NCBI GenBank assembly: GCA_020630615.1
Contig: JAHDBA010000003.1
Location: 168,006-210,978, forward strand
DNA from: Myxococcota bacterium
Lineage (GTDB): Bacteria > Myxococcota > UBA727 > JAHDBA01
Reading direction: 5' to 3'
Length of the DNA: 42,973 nucleotides
Under the pieces are notes generated by a model. It saw only the letters and a list, made by a program, of their open reading frames with translations. It made no database searches and was not told where the DNA came from. The position numbers and the translations under genes are program-made. Below, piece by piece: positions 1 through 7,620 of the stretch. Within the stretch, counting starts at the first letter, position 1. Every line of letters begins with the position of its first letter.

Positions 1-108
1 GGTGCTGCCAGTATTCGTGGTGCTGCCAGTATTCGTGGTGCTGCCAGTATTCGTGGTGCTGCCAGTATTCGTGTTGTCGCTAGTATTCGTGTTGTCGCTA
101 GTATTCGT
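1..108. repeat. 18-bp tandem repeat (six units visible)
   Basis: Four identical copies of GGTGCTGCCAGTATTCGT (1-72) are followed by two copies of the variant GTTGTCGCTAGTATTCGT (73-108). Read on the minus strand inside the lipoprotein gene they encode TNTGST and TNTSDN hexapeptides. The array is cut by the window start, so its full copy number is unknown. The period is a multiple of three, so copy-number change would keep the reading frame. Confidence 0.95.
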
Positions 109-636
109 ACTGCTACCACTCGTTCCCGAACTCACGGATGAGTTGTTGGTATCCGGGGTATTGGTACCCAAATCGACCAGGCCTGTCACCACGCACTCGC
201 CTTGATCGTTACAGACACACTCACCGTTCTCACAACCAAACACAGCTGAACAATCTGAATCAGACAAACACACTTCACCTGCTGCGAGAGCCACACATCG
301 TCCAGATCCTTGTTCACACGCCATTCCTTCTGGGCAATCGCTCGTACTGAAACACGCTTCGTCATTGTTAAAGTTTTGAGTGTTACCACTCAGCTGCTCC
401 TGACATGTCCCAGCCTGACACGTTAAGCCAGCACTACACTCATGAGTTGAGCTGCACATGCCGCCCAAGCCGACTTCAGTGAATGAATCAACCGCTTCGC
501 TCTCATCGATTGGGTTTGCACAGCCCACTCCGATAAGCGTGGCTAAGAAAAAGGTCACGATGCCCCTCTTCATTCCGGGAAAGGAAATATGTTTCTCAGT
601 AATCGGGCTGGATTGTGGGGTAAGAACGATCTTCAT
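1..636 (-). CDS. Cys-rich lipoprotein with Thr/Asn/Ser/Gly tandem repeats (partial, 3' end outside window)
   Basis: The frame is open from an ATG at 636 to the window edge, giving at least 212 residues without a stop, so only the C-terminus is missing. A GGAGG lies six bases upstream of this ATG. Residues 23-40 (an internal MKRGIV... start) form a typical lipoprotein signal peptide ending in GVGC, so the product is probably exported and lipidated. The chosen start adds about 22 residues before that signal, and the internal Met has no good ribosome binding site. The middle has about 15 cysteines spaced as in small disulfide-rich extracellular modules (for example SDCPEGMAC and CENGECVCNDQGEC). 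The C-terminal part visible here is a low-complexity linker encoded by an 18-bp tandem repeat. Function unknown; a surface-exposed lipoprotein is the likely class. A similar Cys-rich style is seen in the gene at 12595-14394. Confidence 0.75.
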   Translation of the reverse strand, partial: MKIVLTPQSSPITEKHISFPGMKRGIVTFFLATLIGVGCANPIDESEAVDSFTEVGLGGMCSSTHECSAGLTCQAGTCQEQLSGNTQNFNNDEACFSTSDCPEGMACEQGSGRCVALAAGEVCLSDSDCSAVFGCENGECVCNDQGECVVTGLVDLGTNTPDTNNSSVSSGTSGSSTNTSDNTNTSDNTNTGSTTNTGSTTNTGSTTNTGST

Positions 637-665
637 GCGACACCTCCGTCACCCCTAGGATCACT

Positions 666-694
666 TAGATAAAAAATTTGATACTCCTGGTCAA
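666..694 (-). promoter_or_regulatory. Possible sigma-70-type promoter for the lipoprotein gene at 636
   Basis: On the minus strand TTGACC (694-689) is followed after 17 bases by TATCTA (671-666), about 30 bases upstream of the start codon. The -35 matches the consensus at five of six positions and the -10 at three. A GGGG-TGT-CCCC dyad at 695-705 lies directly upstream and could be a small operator. Weak evidence, by eye only. Confidence 0.35.
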
Positions 695-705
695 GGGGTG
701 TCCCC

Positions 706-929
706 AATGCAAGGGCGCCTACTCAGAGATAGAATCCCGCATGGTCACCCTAACAGTACAAAGCGGTGTAGAAAGTTATTCTATTTTAAGGGCTTATCAT
801 TCAACCCTCAGGCGTTCGCACTGCAGCCTACATTGACCCATCCGTCATATGCCAAAAAATCAATGATAGTGCGCAAAGAATTCAGAGACCTGCCGATAAA
901 TTAAGTGAGGACATTTCAAGGAGCACTCA
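706..929. other. Intergenic region without recognised gene
   Basis: This stretch separates the divergent genes starting at 636 (minus) and 930 (plus). Short open frames here have no ribosome binding site and no recognisable product. It must carry the promoter of the gene at 930, but no clear -35/-10 pair stands out. The AAGGAG at its right end is the ribosome binding site of that gene. Confidence 0.5.
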
Positions 930-1409
930 ATGGGACTTCTAAAGTCAATAGGCAACGCCCTTTCATCAACGTTCGATGTAGTTAAAGATGTTGTTACGTC
1001 AGATACTTTCAAGTCCCTAGGCTCAAGCGTCAAAGGTCTCGTTGAGTCCTTCAAAAAAGGCGAAGACGGTAAAATTGATTGGAAAGGCATCATTGGCGCC
1101 GCTAAGAGCGTCTTCAAAAGTGCGAAACCTATCGTAACGACGATTGGTGATGTGATTAAAGATATTAAAGATGCAGACTCGATTAAAGACTTCGTACAGA
1201 ACTCCGAGGTCCTCAAAGATCTTCTAGCGCAACTCAAAGAAGGGCGCTCCCCCGAACAAGCAGTTGCGTCTGCGAGTGCGAATGTGAGTGCGAGTGAAGC
1301 TGGCAATAAGGATAAATGGTGGTCATCACTTTTCTCAAGCCTCTTTGGTAAAGCCAATGCGGATGAAGGCAATACCATTCTGAATCAGGTTTTGAGTGAG
1401 CTTGCATAA
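930..1409 (+). CDS. Unrecognised 159-residue amphipathic helical protein
   Basis: The ATG is preceded by AAGGAG at good spacing, and the gene is closed by an intrinsic terminator on the same strand, so it is probably real. I do not recognise the family. The sequence has no signal peptide and no cysteine. It is a run of short Lys/Asp/Ser-rich amphipathic segments (MGLLKSIGNAL, GLVESFKKGEDGKIDWKGI, KPIVTTIGDVIKDIKDADSI) followed by an Ala/Ser-rich stretch and a Trp-Trp pair near residue 130 (KDKWWSSLFSSLFGK). This pattern would suit membrane-surface binding or oligomeric helices. The Gly/Lys/Leu-rich N-terminus superficially resembles leaderless amphipathic peptides, but at 159 residues this is only a resemblance. 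The next gene at 1470 follows on the same strand beyond the terminator, so some read-through co-expression is possible. A 172-residue open frame on the opposite strand is its shadow. Confidence 0.65.
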   Translation: MGLLKSIGNALSSTFDVVKDVVTSDTFKSLGSSVKGLVESFKKGEDGKIDWKGIIGAAKSVFKSAKPIVTTIGDVIKDIKDADSIKDFVQNSEVLKDLLAQLKEGRSPEQAVASASANVSASEAGNKDKWWSSLFSSLFGKANADEGNTILNQVLSELA

Positions 1410-1429
1410 GTTTTATGTTTACCAATATT

Positions 1430-1455
1430 ATGGGGCTCATGCCCCATTTTTTATT
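1430..1455 (+). terminator. Intrinsic terminator after the 930-1409 gene
   Basis: ATGGGGC (1430-1436) pairs with GCCCCAT (1441-1447) across a TCAT loop, followed by a run of six T. It sits between the genes at 930 and 1470, only 15 bases before the second start codon, so the second gene depends on read-through or on a promoter within or upstream of the hairpin. Confidence 0.8.
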
Positions 1456-1469
1456 CAAGGGAGTATTCT

Positions 1470-2084
1470 GTGGCCGGAACAAGGGACGACAAAACTCAAG
1501 ATTTGTCAGAATATGGGGAAGAAGATCTGTTAAACGATTTGAGTCAGGATCGGGAGAGGGCTAAGAGCTACAAAGAAGAGGCCACGAAGGTTTCACTCAA
1601 CACACTTCGTGAATCGGGACGTCATCAGGAAGCCGATGCAATCGAAGAGGTCTTTACCCTCAATGCAGACAAAGAGATTCACCCTTTAATATTTTATGTT
1701 GCGGAACTTATTGACGAAACTCAAAGCGAAGCGGGCTCGCATCTGGTTGTGCGCGATGAGCTCTTAGAGGACTTCGCCTCGCACTTTGAACACTACTACA
1801 ATGTAGAACACGACGTGGACGCATCTTCGGCACGAAACGCATTGGCTGAGATCGTAGGCGCCTTAAGTTTGCGGGGCGCCAAAGACCAAGCATTAAAGTT
1901 AGCGCGATATCTTGCGCCAATAATCAAAGAGCGTGAGGATAACCAAGCGACAAGGCACGGCGATAATGCAAGTGCATACCGGAGACACACCCAACGAGAA
2001 ACCATCGGTCAAACGAAGAACCTGAACGAGAATGAAAGTTCAGGGCAACGATTGGACGAACTCGGGATACCAAGACGCCTTTAA
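1470..2084 (+). CDS. Unrecognised 204-residue hydrophilic protein
   Basis: GTG start with AAGGGAG seven bases upstream; the alternative ATG codons lie far inside. The product is cytoplasmic by composition: no signal peptide, no membrane segment, no cysteine. Residues 1-60 are highly charged (EYGEEDLLNDLSQDRERAKSYKEEA), probably helical or coiled. Residues 65-155 alternate hydrophobic and charged residues and look like a small all-helical domain ending in ALKLARYLAPIIKERED. The C-terminus is polar and probably disordered. I recognise no family motif. The gene follows the terminator of the 930 gene by 15 bases and converges on the lipoprotein gene ending at 2121. Confidence 0.65.
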   Translation: MAGTRDDKTQDLSEYGEEDLLNDLSQDRERAKSYKEEATKVSLNTLRESGRHQEADAIEEVFTLNADKEIHPLIFYVAELIDETQSEAGSHLVVRDELLEDFASHFEHYYNVEHDVDASSARNALAEIVGALSLRGAKDQALKLARYLAPIIKEREDNQATRHGDNASAYRRHTQRETIGQTKNLNENESSGQRLDELGIPRRL

Positions 2085-2120
2085 ACCAATACATATTCAA
2101 AACCGGTGCTTTTGCTCGCC

Positions 2121-3029
2121 CTAAAAATCAAATCCTTGCTCGGTGGGTGGCCGGCAATAACCCACTGCATCAAGTTCTTCGAGATCGAGCGATGCCTCGC
2201 ATCGGTGCTCTGGATTGGTACAACATGTGTCCCCGAAGAGTTCTGATAAACCACATTCGAGCGGGTCACAAAGCTCTCGGCACAATCCAAGAGGCAAATC
2301 AAAACCACCGGGAATGATATCACTGCCTATTTCGCTTTCATCGCAGCCAAAGCCTTCGCTGCACGGCCTGCTCTCCCCACAGACTTCTGCCTCACTGTCC
2401 CCTAAGAAATCCGCAACCAGGTCTTCAAGAAAGTCTTGTGGCCCATCTTGCGCTGTGTCTTGACCAGGGTCATCACTATCAATTGGGGCACCCTCAAAAT
2501 CGTTTTCGCCACCGCCCCCGAAAAGCGCATCAAGAATCTCCTCCAAGGGATTTCCTGCGTTTGTGTCGTCATTGTTATCATCCTCAAGCCCGCCCTCATC
2601 GGTGCTTTCTTCACCACCCAAGAGTTCATTGAGTATGTCTTCAAGACCACCACCATTGCCTTCACCCTCGGGCTCATCAATAATCACTGGCAGCTCTTCA
2701 TCACCTTCACTGCTTTGATCATTTTGCTCAATATCCATATCGGCAGAAGAGCTTGTGTCCGCTTCGGTCACTTCAAGTTCCGAATCTTCACGGGTTGGAC
2801 TATCGTTTTGAGGCGCCAGCGTATCCTCTTCAAGAGTAGGGCCCCCAACATTCTCGTTAAGGGTACTCTCGTCTTCTGGCTCTTGAATAATGACTTCTGT
2901 GTTCACACAACCAAGCGAAGTCATCAGCATCAAGCATAAAAGCAAAGTCACCTTCGCATTAAGCATGTTTCGAGAATCTGAGAATCGATTGGCTAAAGCG
3001 ATGAAGAAAAGATTCAAGGGGTCAATCAT
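2121..3029 (-). CDS. Acidic lipoprotein with Cys-rich C-terminal domain
   Basis: I chose the ATG at 3029 because GGAGG lies four bases upstream. The internal Met at 2966 (MLNAKVTLLLCLMLMTSLGC) has no clear ribosome binding site but gives a textbook lipoprotein signal peptide of 20 residues with the lipidated Cys at its end. With the 3029 start there are 21 extra residues in front of it. After the Cys comes a long Asp/Glu/Ser-rich, probably disordered region of about 170 residues, with Gly-rich segments such as GGGGENDFEG. The last 85 residues hold 12 cysteines (VCGESRPCSEGFGC ... CRELCDPLECG ... DTCCTNPEHRC), which suggests a disulfide-stabilised surface domain. Family not recognised. The promoter must lie in the short gap between this gene and the terminator at 3057-3082. 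Confidence 0.75.
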   Translation of the reverse strand: MIDPLNLFFIALANRFSDSRNMLNAKVTLLLCLMLMTSLGCVNTEVIIQEPEDESTLNENVGGPTLEEDTLAPQNDSPTREDSELEVTEADTSSSADMDIEQNDQSSEGDEELPVIIDEPEGEGNGGGLEDILNELLGGEESTDEGGLEDDNNDDTNAGNPLEEILDALFGGGGENDFEGAPIDSDDPGQDTAQDGPQDFLEDLVADFLGDSEAEVCGESRPCSEGFGCDESEIGSDIIPGGFDLPLGLCRELCDPLECGLSELFGDTCCTNPEHRCEASLDLEELDAVGYCRPPTEQGFDF

Positions 3030-3056
3030 GATGCCTCCGGCAATTTTATCTTGCAT

Positions 3057-3082
3057 ACAAAACGCTAGCATAAAAGCTAGCG
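3057..3082 (-). terminator. Intrinsic terminator of the carbamoylation operon
   Basis: On the minus strand CGCTAGC (3082-3076) pairs with GCTAGCG (3069-3063) across a TTTTAT loop, followed by TTTTGT. It lies 34 bases past the stop codon of the carbamoyltransferase gene and separates that operon from the lipoprotein gene downstream. Confidence 0.75.
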
Positions 3083-3115
3083 CCTTGCACAGCACCGTTC
3101 AGAGCACGGCCTTCT

Positions 3116-4822
3116 TTAGTCTTTGTACACCATAAAAGACCCAAGCTGCATGCGCGTAAGTCCTGTGTTCGCGAAAACATCCAAAGCCTGCTTTTCGTTG
3201 CGTACAAGAGGTAAGCCATGAATGTTGTAGCTGGTGTTCAAGACGACAGAACGTCCTGTTTTCTTCTGAAACTCATTAATAATTGCATACATTTCCGGGT
3301 TTTGCTCCTCTTCTAAGAGTTGCGCACGGCATGTCAAATCTGCATTATGAACCGCAGCAATAAACTCTTTATAATTGTCCCGGGCATCGAATGTCATCAT
3401 CATATAGGGTGATGATAGTTTTTTCGGATTTGCAATATATGTGTCTTGTCGGTCAGACTTCATCATCGGTGCAAAGGGCATCCAAAAGTCACGCTTTTTG
3501 ACCATTTGATTGACGACACGTACGACATCTTGATTGCTCGGGTCAGCCAATATTGACCGGTTCCCAAGGGCACGTGCACCAAACTCCATTCGTCCAGAGA
3601 CTCGCGCCAAGGGCTCACCTTCAACAAGTGCATCGGCAACAGCCTTCGCAATGTTTTTTGGGCGCTCATATCGAAACCCGGCACTTTGAATCGCAGCTTC
3701 TGCCCTCTCATCATCGATCGTATCGCCCAAATAGTAACTCTGAAGCGGCTCCACCTTATCGCTCCCATGATGTTTGGCACATGAAAGGTAATACGCACCA
3801 ATCGAAAGTGACTCATCGCCGCACGAGGGGAAGGCTTCAAAGCGCTCAACACAATCCAGGTCTGAAATGCGTTTGTTTGCCTTAACATTCATGAATACGC
3901 CGCCCGCTGCACGAACGGTTGAAATGCCTGTATAACGAACGCAGTTCTCAACCCATTGGCATAAGAAATCCTCGGTGAATCGTTGCACACCCGCGCAAAT
4001 CCAATCAAAGCGTTTTCCTTCGAGTTCTGAAAAGAAGTGATTCCGTAGGTTGGAGATGTATTCCAGCTTTTTACGCTTAAAGGTCAAACCGTGCTCATCG
4101 TCAAATCCAAGGAGGTCGTGAAAAATCTGGGAGTTTTCTTTCGCTCGATCTTCGGGAGCATAAGCGCCCATACCCATCAGTTTGTACTCGTGCTCCAAAG
4201 GCACAAATCCTGTTGCGAAGGTTACCCAAGAGTAGATTGCACCGAGAGAATTGGCCCATTCCGTGGTCGCAATGATACGTTCTTCCCCATTTTCGCAAAC
4301 GCGAACCGAAGCACAAAGACCATCACCATCACCATCGCAAGTTAAGACCAATGCCCTTTCGTCCTTTGACTCTCGCAAACCATAGTAGGCCGTTCCCGCG
4401 TGGCCTCGATGGTGATCTTCAAACTCAACCGGTATATTCCCAAGGCCCATATTCTTTAAACGTGCCAGGAACTTATCTTGATTATGATCTTTCTTAAGTT
4501 TCAAAAAGAGTGGAACCAGCAAACCTTGTCGCAAGCGCCCCACAACACTTTCGTGACGTTGATACGCCTTTAAAACGTCTTCACGGCTATGATAACGAAT
4601 GGGAATCGAACGCTGTCCACTCACGATGCGTTCAATATCAGAAGCCTCGGCACCCACATAATCCATGCATGCGCGAATACTTTTAACCGGAAACCCCCAA
4701 TAGTTTTTCTCGTAGTTAAAGCGTTCTTCTTGTGCGGCATAGATCAGATTGCCTTCCGTATCGCCAATTGCTGCTGATGCATTGTGTCCTGCGTGCACGC
4801 CAATAATGTATTTCGTCATCAT
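3116..4822 (-). CDS. NodU/TobZ-family O-carbamoyltransferase
   Basis: Members of this family activate carbamoyl phosphate with ATP to carbamoyl adenylate and transfer the carbamoyl group to a hydroxyl of a sugar or natural product. Seen here: the N-terminal HAGHNASAAI motif (near residue 10), HHRGHAGTAYY, the glycine-rich GGVFMNVKANKRI, SCGDESLSIGA, and the C-terminal RMEFGARALGNRSILADP and VVLNTSYNIHGLPLVRN blocks typical of the carbamoyltransferase C domain. Length (568 residues) is normal for the family. The start at 4822 overlaps the carB-like stop as ATGA, with GAGG just upstream; a second ATG follows immediately at 4819. It is the last gene of carA-like/carB-like/carbamoyltransferase, so its substrate carbamoyl phosphate is probably made by its operon partners. 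The acceptor is unknown; the glycosyltransferase upstream hints at a sugar or glycan. Confidence 0.9.
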   Translation of the reverse strand: MMTKYIIGVHAGHNASAAIGDTEGNLIYAAQEERFNYEKNYWGFPVKSIRACMDYVGAEASDIERIVSGQRSIPIRYHSREDVLKAYQRHESVVGRLRQGLLVPLFLKLKKDHNQDKFLARLKNMGLGNIPVEFEDHHRGHAGTAYYGLRESKDERALVLTCDGDGDGLCASVRVCENGEERIIATTEWANSLGAIYSWVTFATGFVPLEHEYKLMGMGAYAPEDRAKENSQIFHDLLGFDDEHGLTFKRKKLEYISNLRNHFFSELEGKRFDWICAGVQRFTEDFLCQWVENCVRYTGISTVRAAGGVFMNVKANKRISDLDCVERFEAFPSCGDESLSIGAYYLSCAKHHGSDKVEPLQSYYLGDTIDDERAEAAIQSAGFRYERPKNIAKAVADALVEGEPLARVSGRMEFGARALGNRSILADPSNQDVVRVVNQMVKKRDFWMPFAPMMKSDRQDTYIANPKKLSSPYMMMTFDARDNYKEFIAAVHNADLTCRAQLLEEEQNPEMYAIINEFQKKTGRSVVLNTSYNIHGLPLVRNEKQALDVFANTGLTRMQLGSFMVYKD

Positions 4823-7620
4823 GAAACCTCGTTCAAATCGTTTGCGCGACACTCTCGTTCAACGCATTCTAAGTTATCAAATAAATGTTCGCCGGTTGAA
4901 AACATGGAAGGGCCGCGTTCGTCATGTCTTTTGCGCATGACATTGGCCGAAAAATACGGGGCTTTTAGCATTCCACGTAAATTCGAATGGATTTCAAGAT
5001 CGCTTGCTTTCTGTGCGCGCGCCATCAGGGCTTCGTGTGCTCGAGCCTTCGTCAGCTCAGAATCTTTCAAGAGAACTTGTGCCCCTATACGTGCAAGTTG
5101 AACACCGCTCGCCAATGTTGAATAGGAAAGTGATCGCCCCGCTCGAGGATTGACCTCAAGGACATAGATTTCACCGTCATCGTCAAGGACTTGGAGGTTG
5201 AAAGGGCCATGGATCTTCAAACCCTTTACAATTGTACGCGCGCACTTAAGCACAGCTTCGCCGCGTGGCCCTGGCGCATCGGTCCTATCCTGCTGACCCG
5301 TATCACCCGGGTGTATTTTAGCTGCACCCAACTTTTGAGACAACGTATACGCAACCAATTCTCCGTTATCACCAACGCCATCAACGTCATACTCCGTCGC
5401 ATTCACGAGGGCCTTGATTAGCAAGGCCCCTTTCGGGGGCTCATGTCCTTTGAGCATCTCATCGAGCTTTGCTTCGAGCTCCGCCTTGGATTCGCACCAA
5501 AAAACGTGCTCCCCACCCAAACCTGTCGTGAGTCGAATCACAGAAGGAAAGGCGTCCTCACTCAGAGATTTCAACGATTCAAGACTTAGATTTTCGGAAG
5601 ATGGAACGCGAAGTTCAAGTTTTTCCATCTCCCGATAAAAGACATCTCGGGTCTCACTTTTCGAAACGAAAGACTTGTGTGCTACGTTGTTCATGGAACT
5701 CGCGCAGGTCGATTGCGACAGAGCCAACATCGTATCCACTCCAAGTTGAGCGCCGAAGTTCCAAACAAGTGTTGCGTCTTGAAGGCCTCGAAGCTGAATC
5801 AAGTCCGCAACATTTTCGAGACTGGGTCGCTCAAAAAGAACATCATGTCGCCCGCCCTCTGTTGACGTTGCATCAGGATTATCATTGATGACCACAGCGC
5901 ACGCTCGAGCATCGTCTCGAAGTTCATCCATTGCATTGATCATTGCGGTGTCAAATTCGAGTGAAGCACCAATACGAAAAGGCCCTGCGCCCAACCATAG
6001 TGTCGATGGAGCCGCCATCGCCCTTTCAACTTTCTGAGCAATTTCAGAACTCTCTTCATAACTCGCGTAGAAAGTCTTCAGCCCGCTCAAGACAAAACCT
6101 GCCCCAGAGATATCGACAGGAAGATAACTGGGGTACACCTTAAGGCGGTGTCTTGATTCCATGACTTCGATTTCGTCAACCCCCAGACCCAAGGCGATGT
6201 CTTGGTCCCGCAGACCCGCTTTCTTTAATCGCGTTAGAAAGGCGACGTCGTGAAGGGGTTGGGCGGGAATCTCAGATCGCATCAGTGGTTTGTGCAGGCC
6301 TTGCAAACGTTCGCGATAAAAGCCATCAAGCCATAATGGAGCATCTTCGTCGCGCGCGCCGCGTTGGATCCACTTCGAAATTGTGGTCGTCTTAACCTCA
6401 CCCGGATCATAAGCTTCGTTGCGATCGGCAGAAGGATCGAAAATGCTCCGACGAAAGGCCGAGTTCCACGCTTTGTTGAATGCATCTTCAAAGCTCGCGC
6501 CAAAACCGATGGACTCCCCCACAGAACGCATGCGTGAAGAAAGCATGACTTTCGATGAGAACCCAAGTGCAGCATCACAGAAAATCGGAACTTTGACCGC
6601 AATATGATCAATCGCAGGTTCAAAGTATGCCGGCAACGCCCGTCCGGGGTTGAGCTCAAAAGGGAGTGTTGCGTCAGCAAAATTCTTACCCAAAATCAGC
6701 TGAGTCGCGACGTGCCCAATTGGATACCCTGTTGCTTTCATCGCGAAAGTCGAAGAGCGTGAGAGTCGTGCATTAATTTCGAGCACGACAAAGCGGCGAC
6801 TCACTCGGTCCCAGGCAAACTGAACATTGCACCCGCCGACAATCTCAAGATCGCCCGCCAATTCGAGTGAGCATTCACGCATCGCGTAGAGCGATTGGTC
6901 ATCGATCGTTTGACAGGGTGTGACGACCATTGAATCACCAGTATGGACACCCACAGGGTCGAGGTTCTCCATCGCGGCAACGCATAAGCTGTTCCCATGA
7001 ATATCACGGAGCACTTCAAATTCGACTTCAACCCAACGTCGAAGATACTCTTCAAAAAGCACAGAAGTGTCTTGCGTTAACAAAGCCTTGGCCTCGTCAA
7101 TCGACTCGACAATACTTGACTGCCCGCCACCCAAAGTGTTGCTGGTGCGAACCAAAGCCGGGAAGCGTAAATCGCGGAGGTCATCCCCAGTTTGCTTTTG
7201 CCAGGTTTGAACCATCGGAAAGCCATTTTCAATCATGAAAGCCGCAAAGCCCTCTCGGTCTTCACTCAATTCGAGTTTTCGTGCTGGCGTTCCCAATAAC
7301 TTTGCATTGTGGACACCTTGGTCAAAGAGCTCTTGCAGCTCGACTGCAGCATTGAGACCGTTCTGACCGCCACCCGATGCAAAGACTGCGTCGATGTCGT
7401 AGGCACGAATGGCTTCGAGCGCATTCTCGATACTCGGAATTTTGGGGATGACGTCATGGGCATAACCAGGTGTCAACTGGACACTGGCCGAGTTGTTGGT
7501 CAGCACAACCACATGGTGACCTTCTTCACGTAAGGCACGTAAAACCTGTACACCCGCGGCGTCAAACTCTCCAGCTTGACCAATGCGCACAGCGCCCGAG
7601 CCAATGACAAGAACTCTCAT
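4819..7620 (-). CDS. Carbamoyl-phosphate synthetase large-subunit-like protein lacking the allosteric domain
   Basis: CarB makes carbamoyl phosphate from bicarbonate, ammonia and two ATP. Both ATP-grasp halves are visible. The first opens with GSGAVRIGQAGEFD and has GGCNVQFAWD and VLEINARLSRSS (metal-binding Glu/Asn kept). The second opens with GAGPFRIGASLEFD and has GPFNLQVLDDDGEIYVLEVNPRAGRS. The second half is more divergent: the usual GGQTPLK appears as FGAQLGVD and RPSYVLGG as RLTTGLGG. The protein has 933 residues against about 1070 in typical CarB. It ends soon after PYFSANVM...GPSMFSTGEHL, where normal CarB continues into the C-terminal MGS-like domain that binds UMP, IMP and ornithine. 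Start and stop overlap both neighbours as ATGA. I infer a specialised synthetase for the carbamoyltransferase rather than the pyrimidine/arginine enzyme. The alternative is that it is the cell's only CarB in a deregulated form. Confidence 0.85.
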   Translation of the reverse strand: MRVLVIGSGAVRIGQAGEFDAAGVQVLRALREEGHHVVVLTNNSASVQLTPGYAHDVIPKIPSIENALEAIRAYDIDAVFASGGGQNGLNAAVELQELFDQGVHNAKLLGTPARKLELSEDREGFAAFMIENGFPMVQTWQKQTGDDLRDLRFPALVRTSNTLGGGQSSIVESIDEAKALLTQDTSVLFEEYLRRWVEVEFEVLRDIHGNSLCVAAMENLDPVGVHTGDSMVVTPCQTIDDQSLYAMRECSLELAGDLEIVGGCNVQFAWDRVSRRFVVLEINARLSRSSTFAMKATGYPIGHVATQLILGKNFADATLPFELNPGRALPAYFEPAIDHIAVKVPIFCDAALGFSSKVMLSSRMRSVGESIGFGASFEDAFNKAWNSAFRRSIFDPSADRNEAYDPGEVKTTTISKWIQRGARDEDAPLWLDGFYRERLQGLHKPLMRSEIPAQPLHDVAFLTRLKKAGLRDQDIALGLGVDEIEVMESRHRLKVYPSYLPVDISGAGFVLSGLKTFYASYEESSEIAQKVERAMAAPSTLWLGAGPFRIGASLEFDTAMINAMDELRDDARACAVVINDNPDATSTEGGRHDVLFERPSLENVADLIQLRGLQDATLVWNFGAQLGVDTMLALSQSTCASSMNNVAHKSFVSKSETRDVFYREMEKLELRVPSSENLSLESLKSLSEDAFPSVIRLTTGLGGEHVFWCESKAELEAKLDEMLKGHEPPKGALLIKALVNATEYDVDGVGDNGELVAYTLSQKLGAAKIHPGDTGQQDRTDAPGPRGEAVLKCARTIVKGLKIHGPFNLQVLDDDGEIYVLEVNPRAGRSLSYSTLASGVQLARIGAQVLLKDSELTKARAHEALMARAQKASDLEIHSNLRGMLKAPYFSANVMRKRHDERGPSMFSTGEHLFDNLECVERECRANDLNEVS

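Noticed and set aside
1..108. CRISPR array at the left edge
   Set aside because: The 18-bp units are directly adjacent without spacers and encode in-frame hexapeptides.
860..1378. A 172-residue open frame on the minus strand opposite the 930-1409 gene
   Set aside because: It has no ribosome binding site, an unlikely composition, and the plus-strand gene has AAGGAG and a same-strand terminator.
2436..2939. A 167-residue plus-strand frame rich in hydrophobic residues
   Set aside because: It is the antisense of the Asp/Glu-rich lipoprotein region; acidic codons read in reverse give Leu/Ile/Phe/Val.
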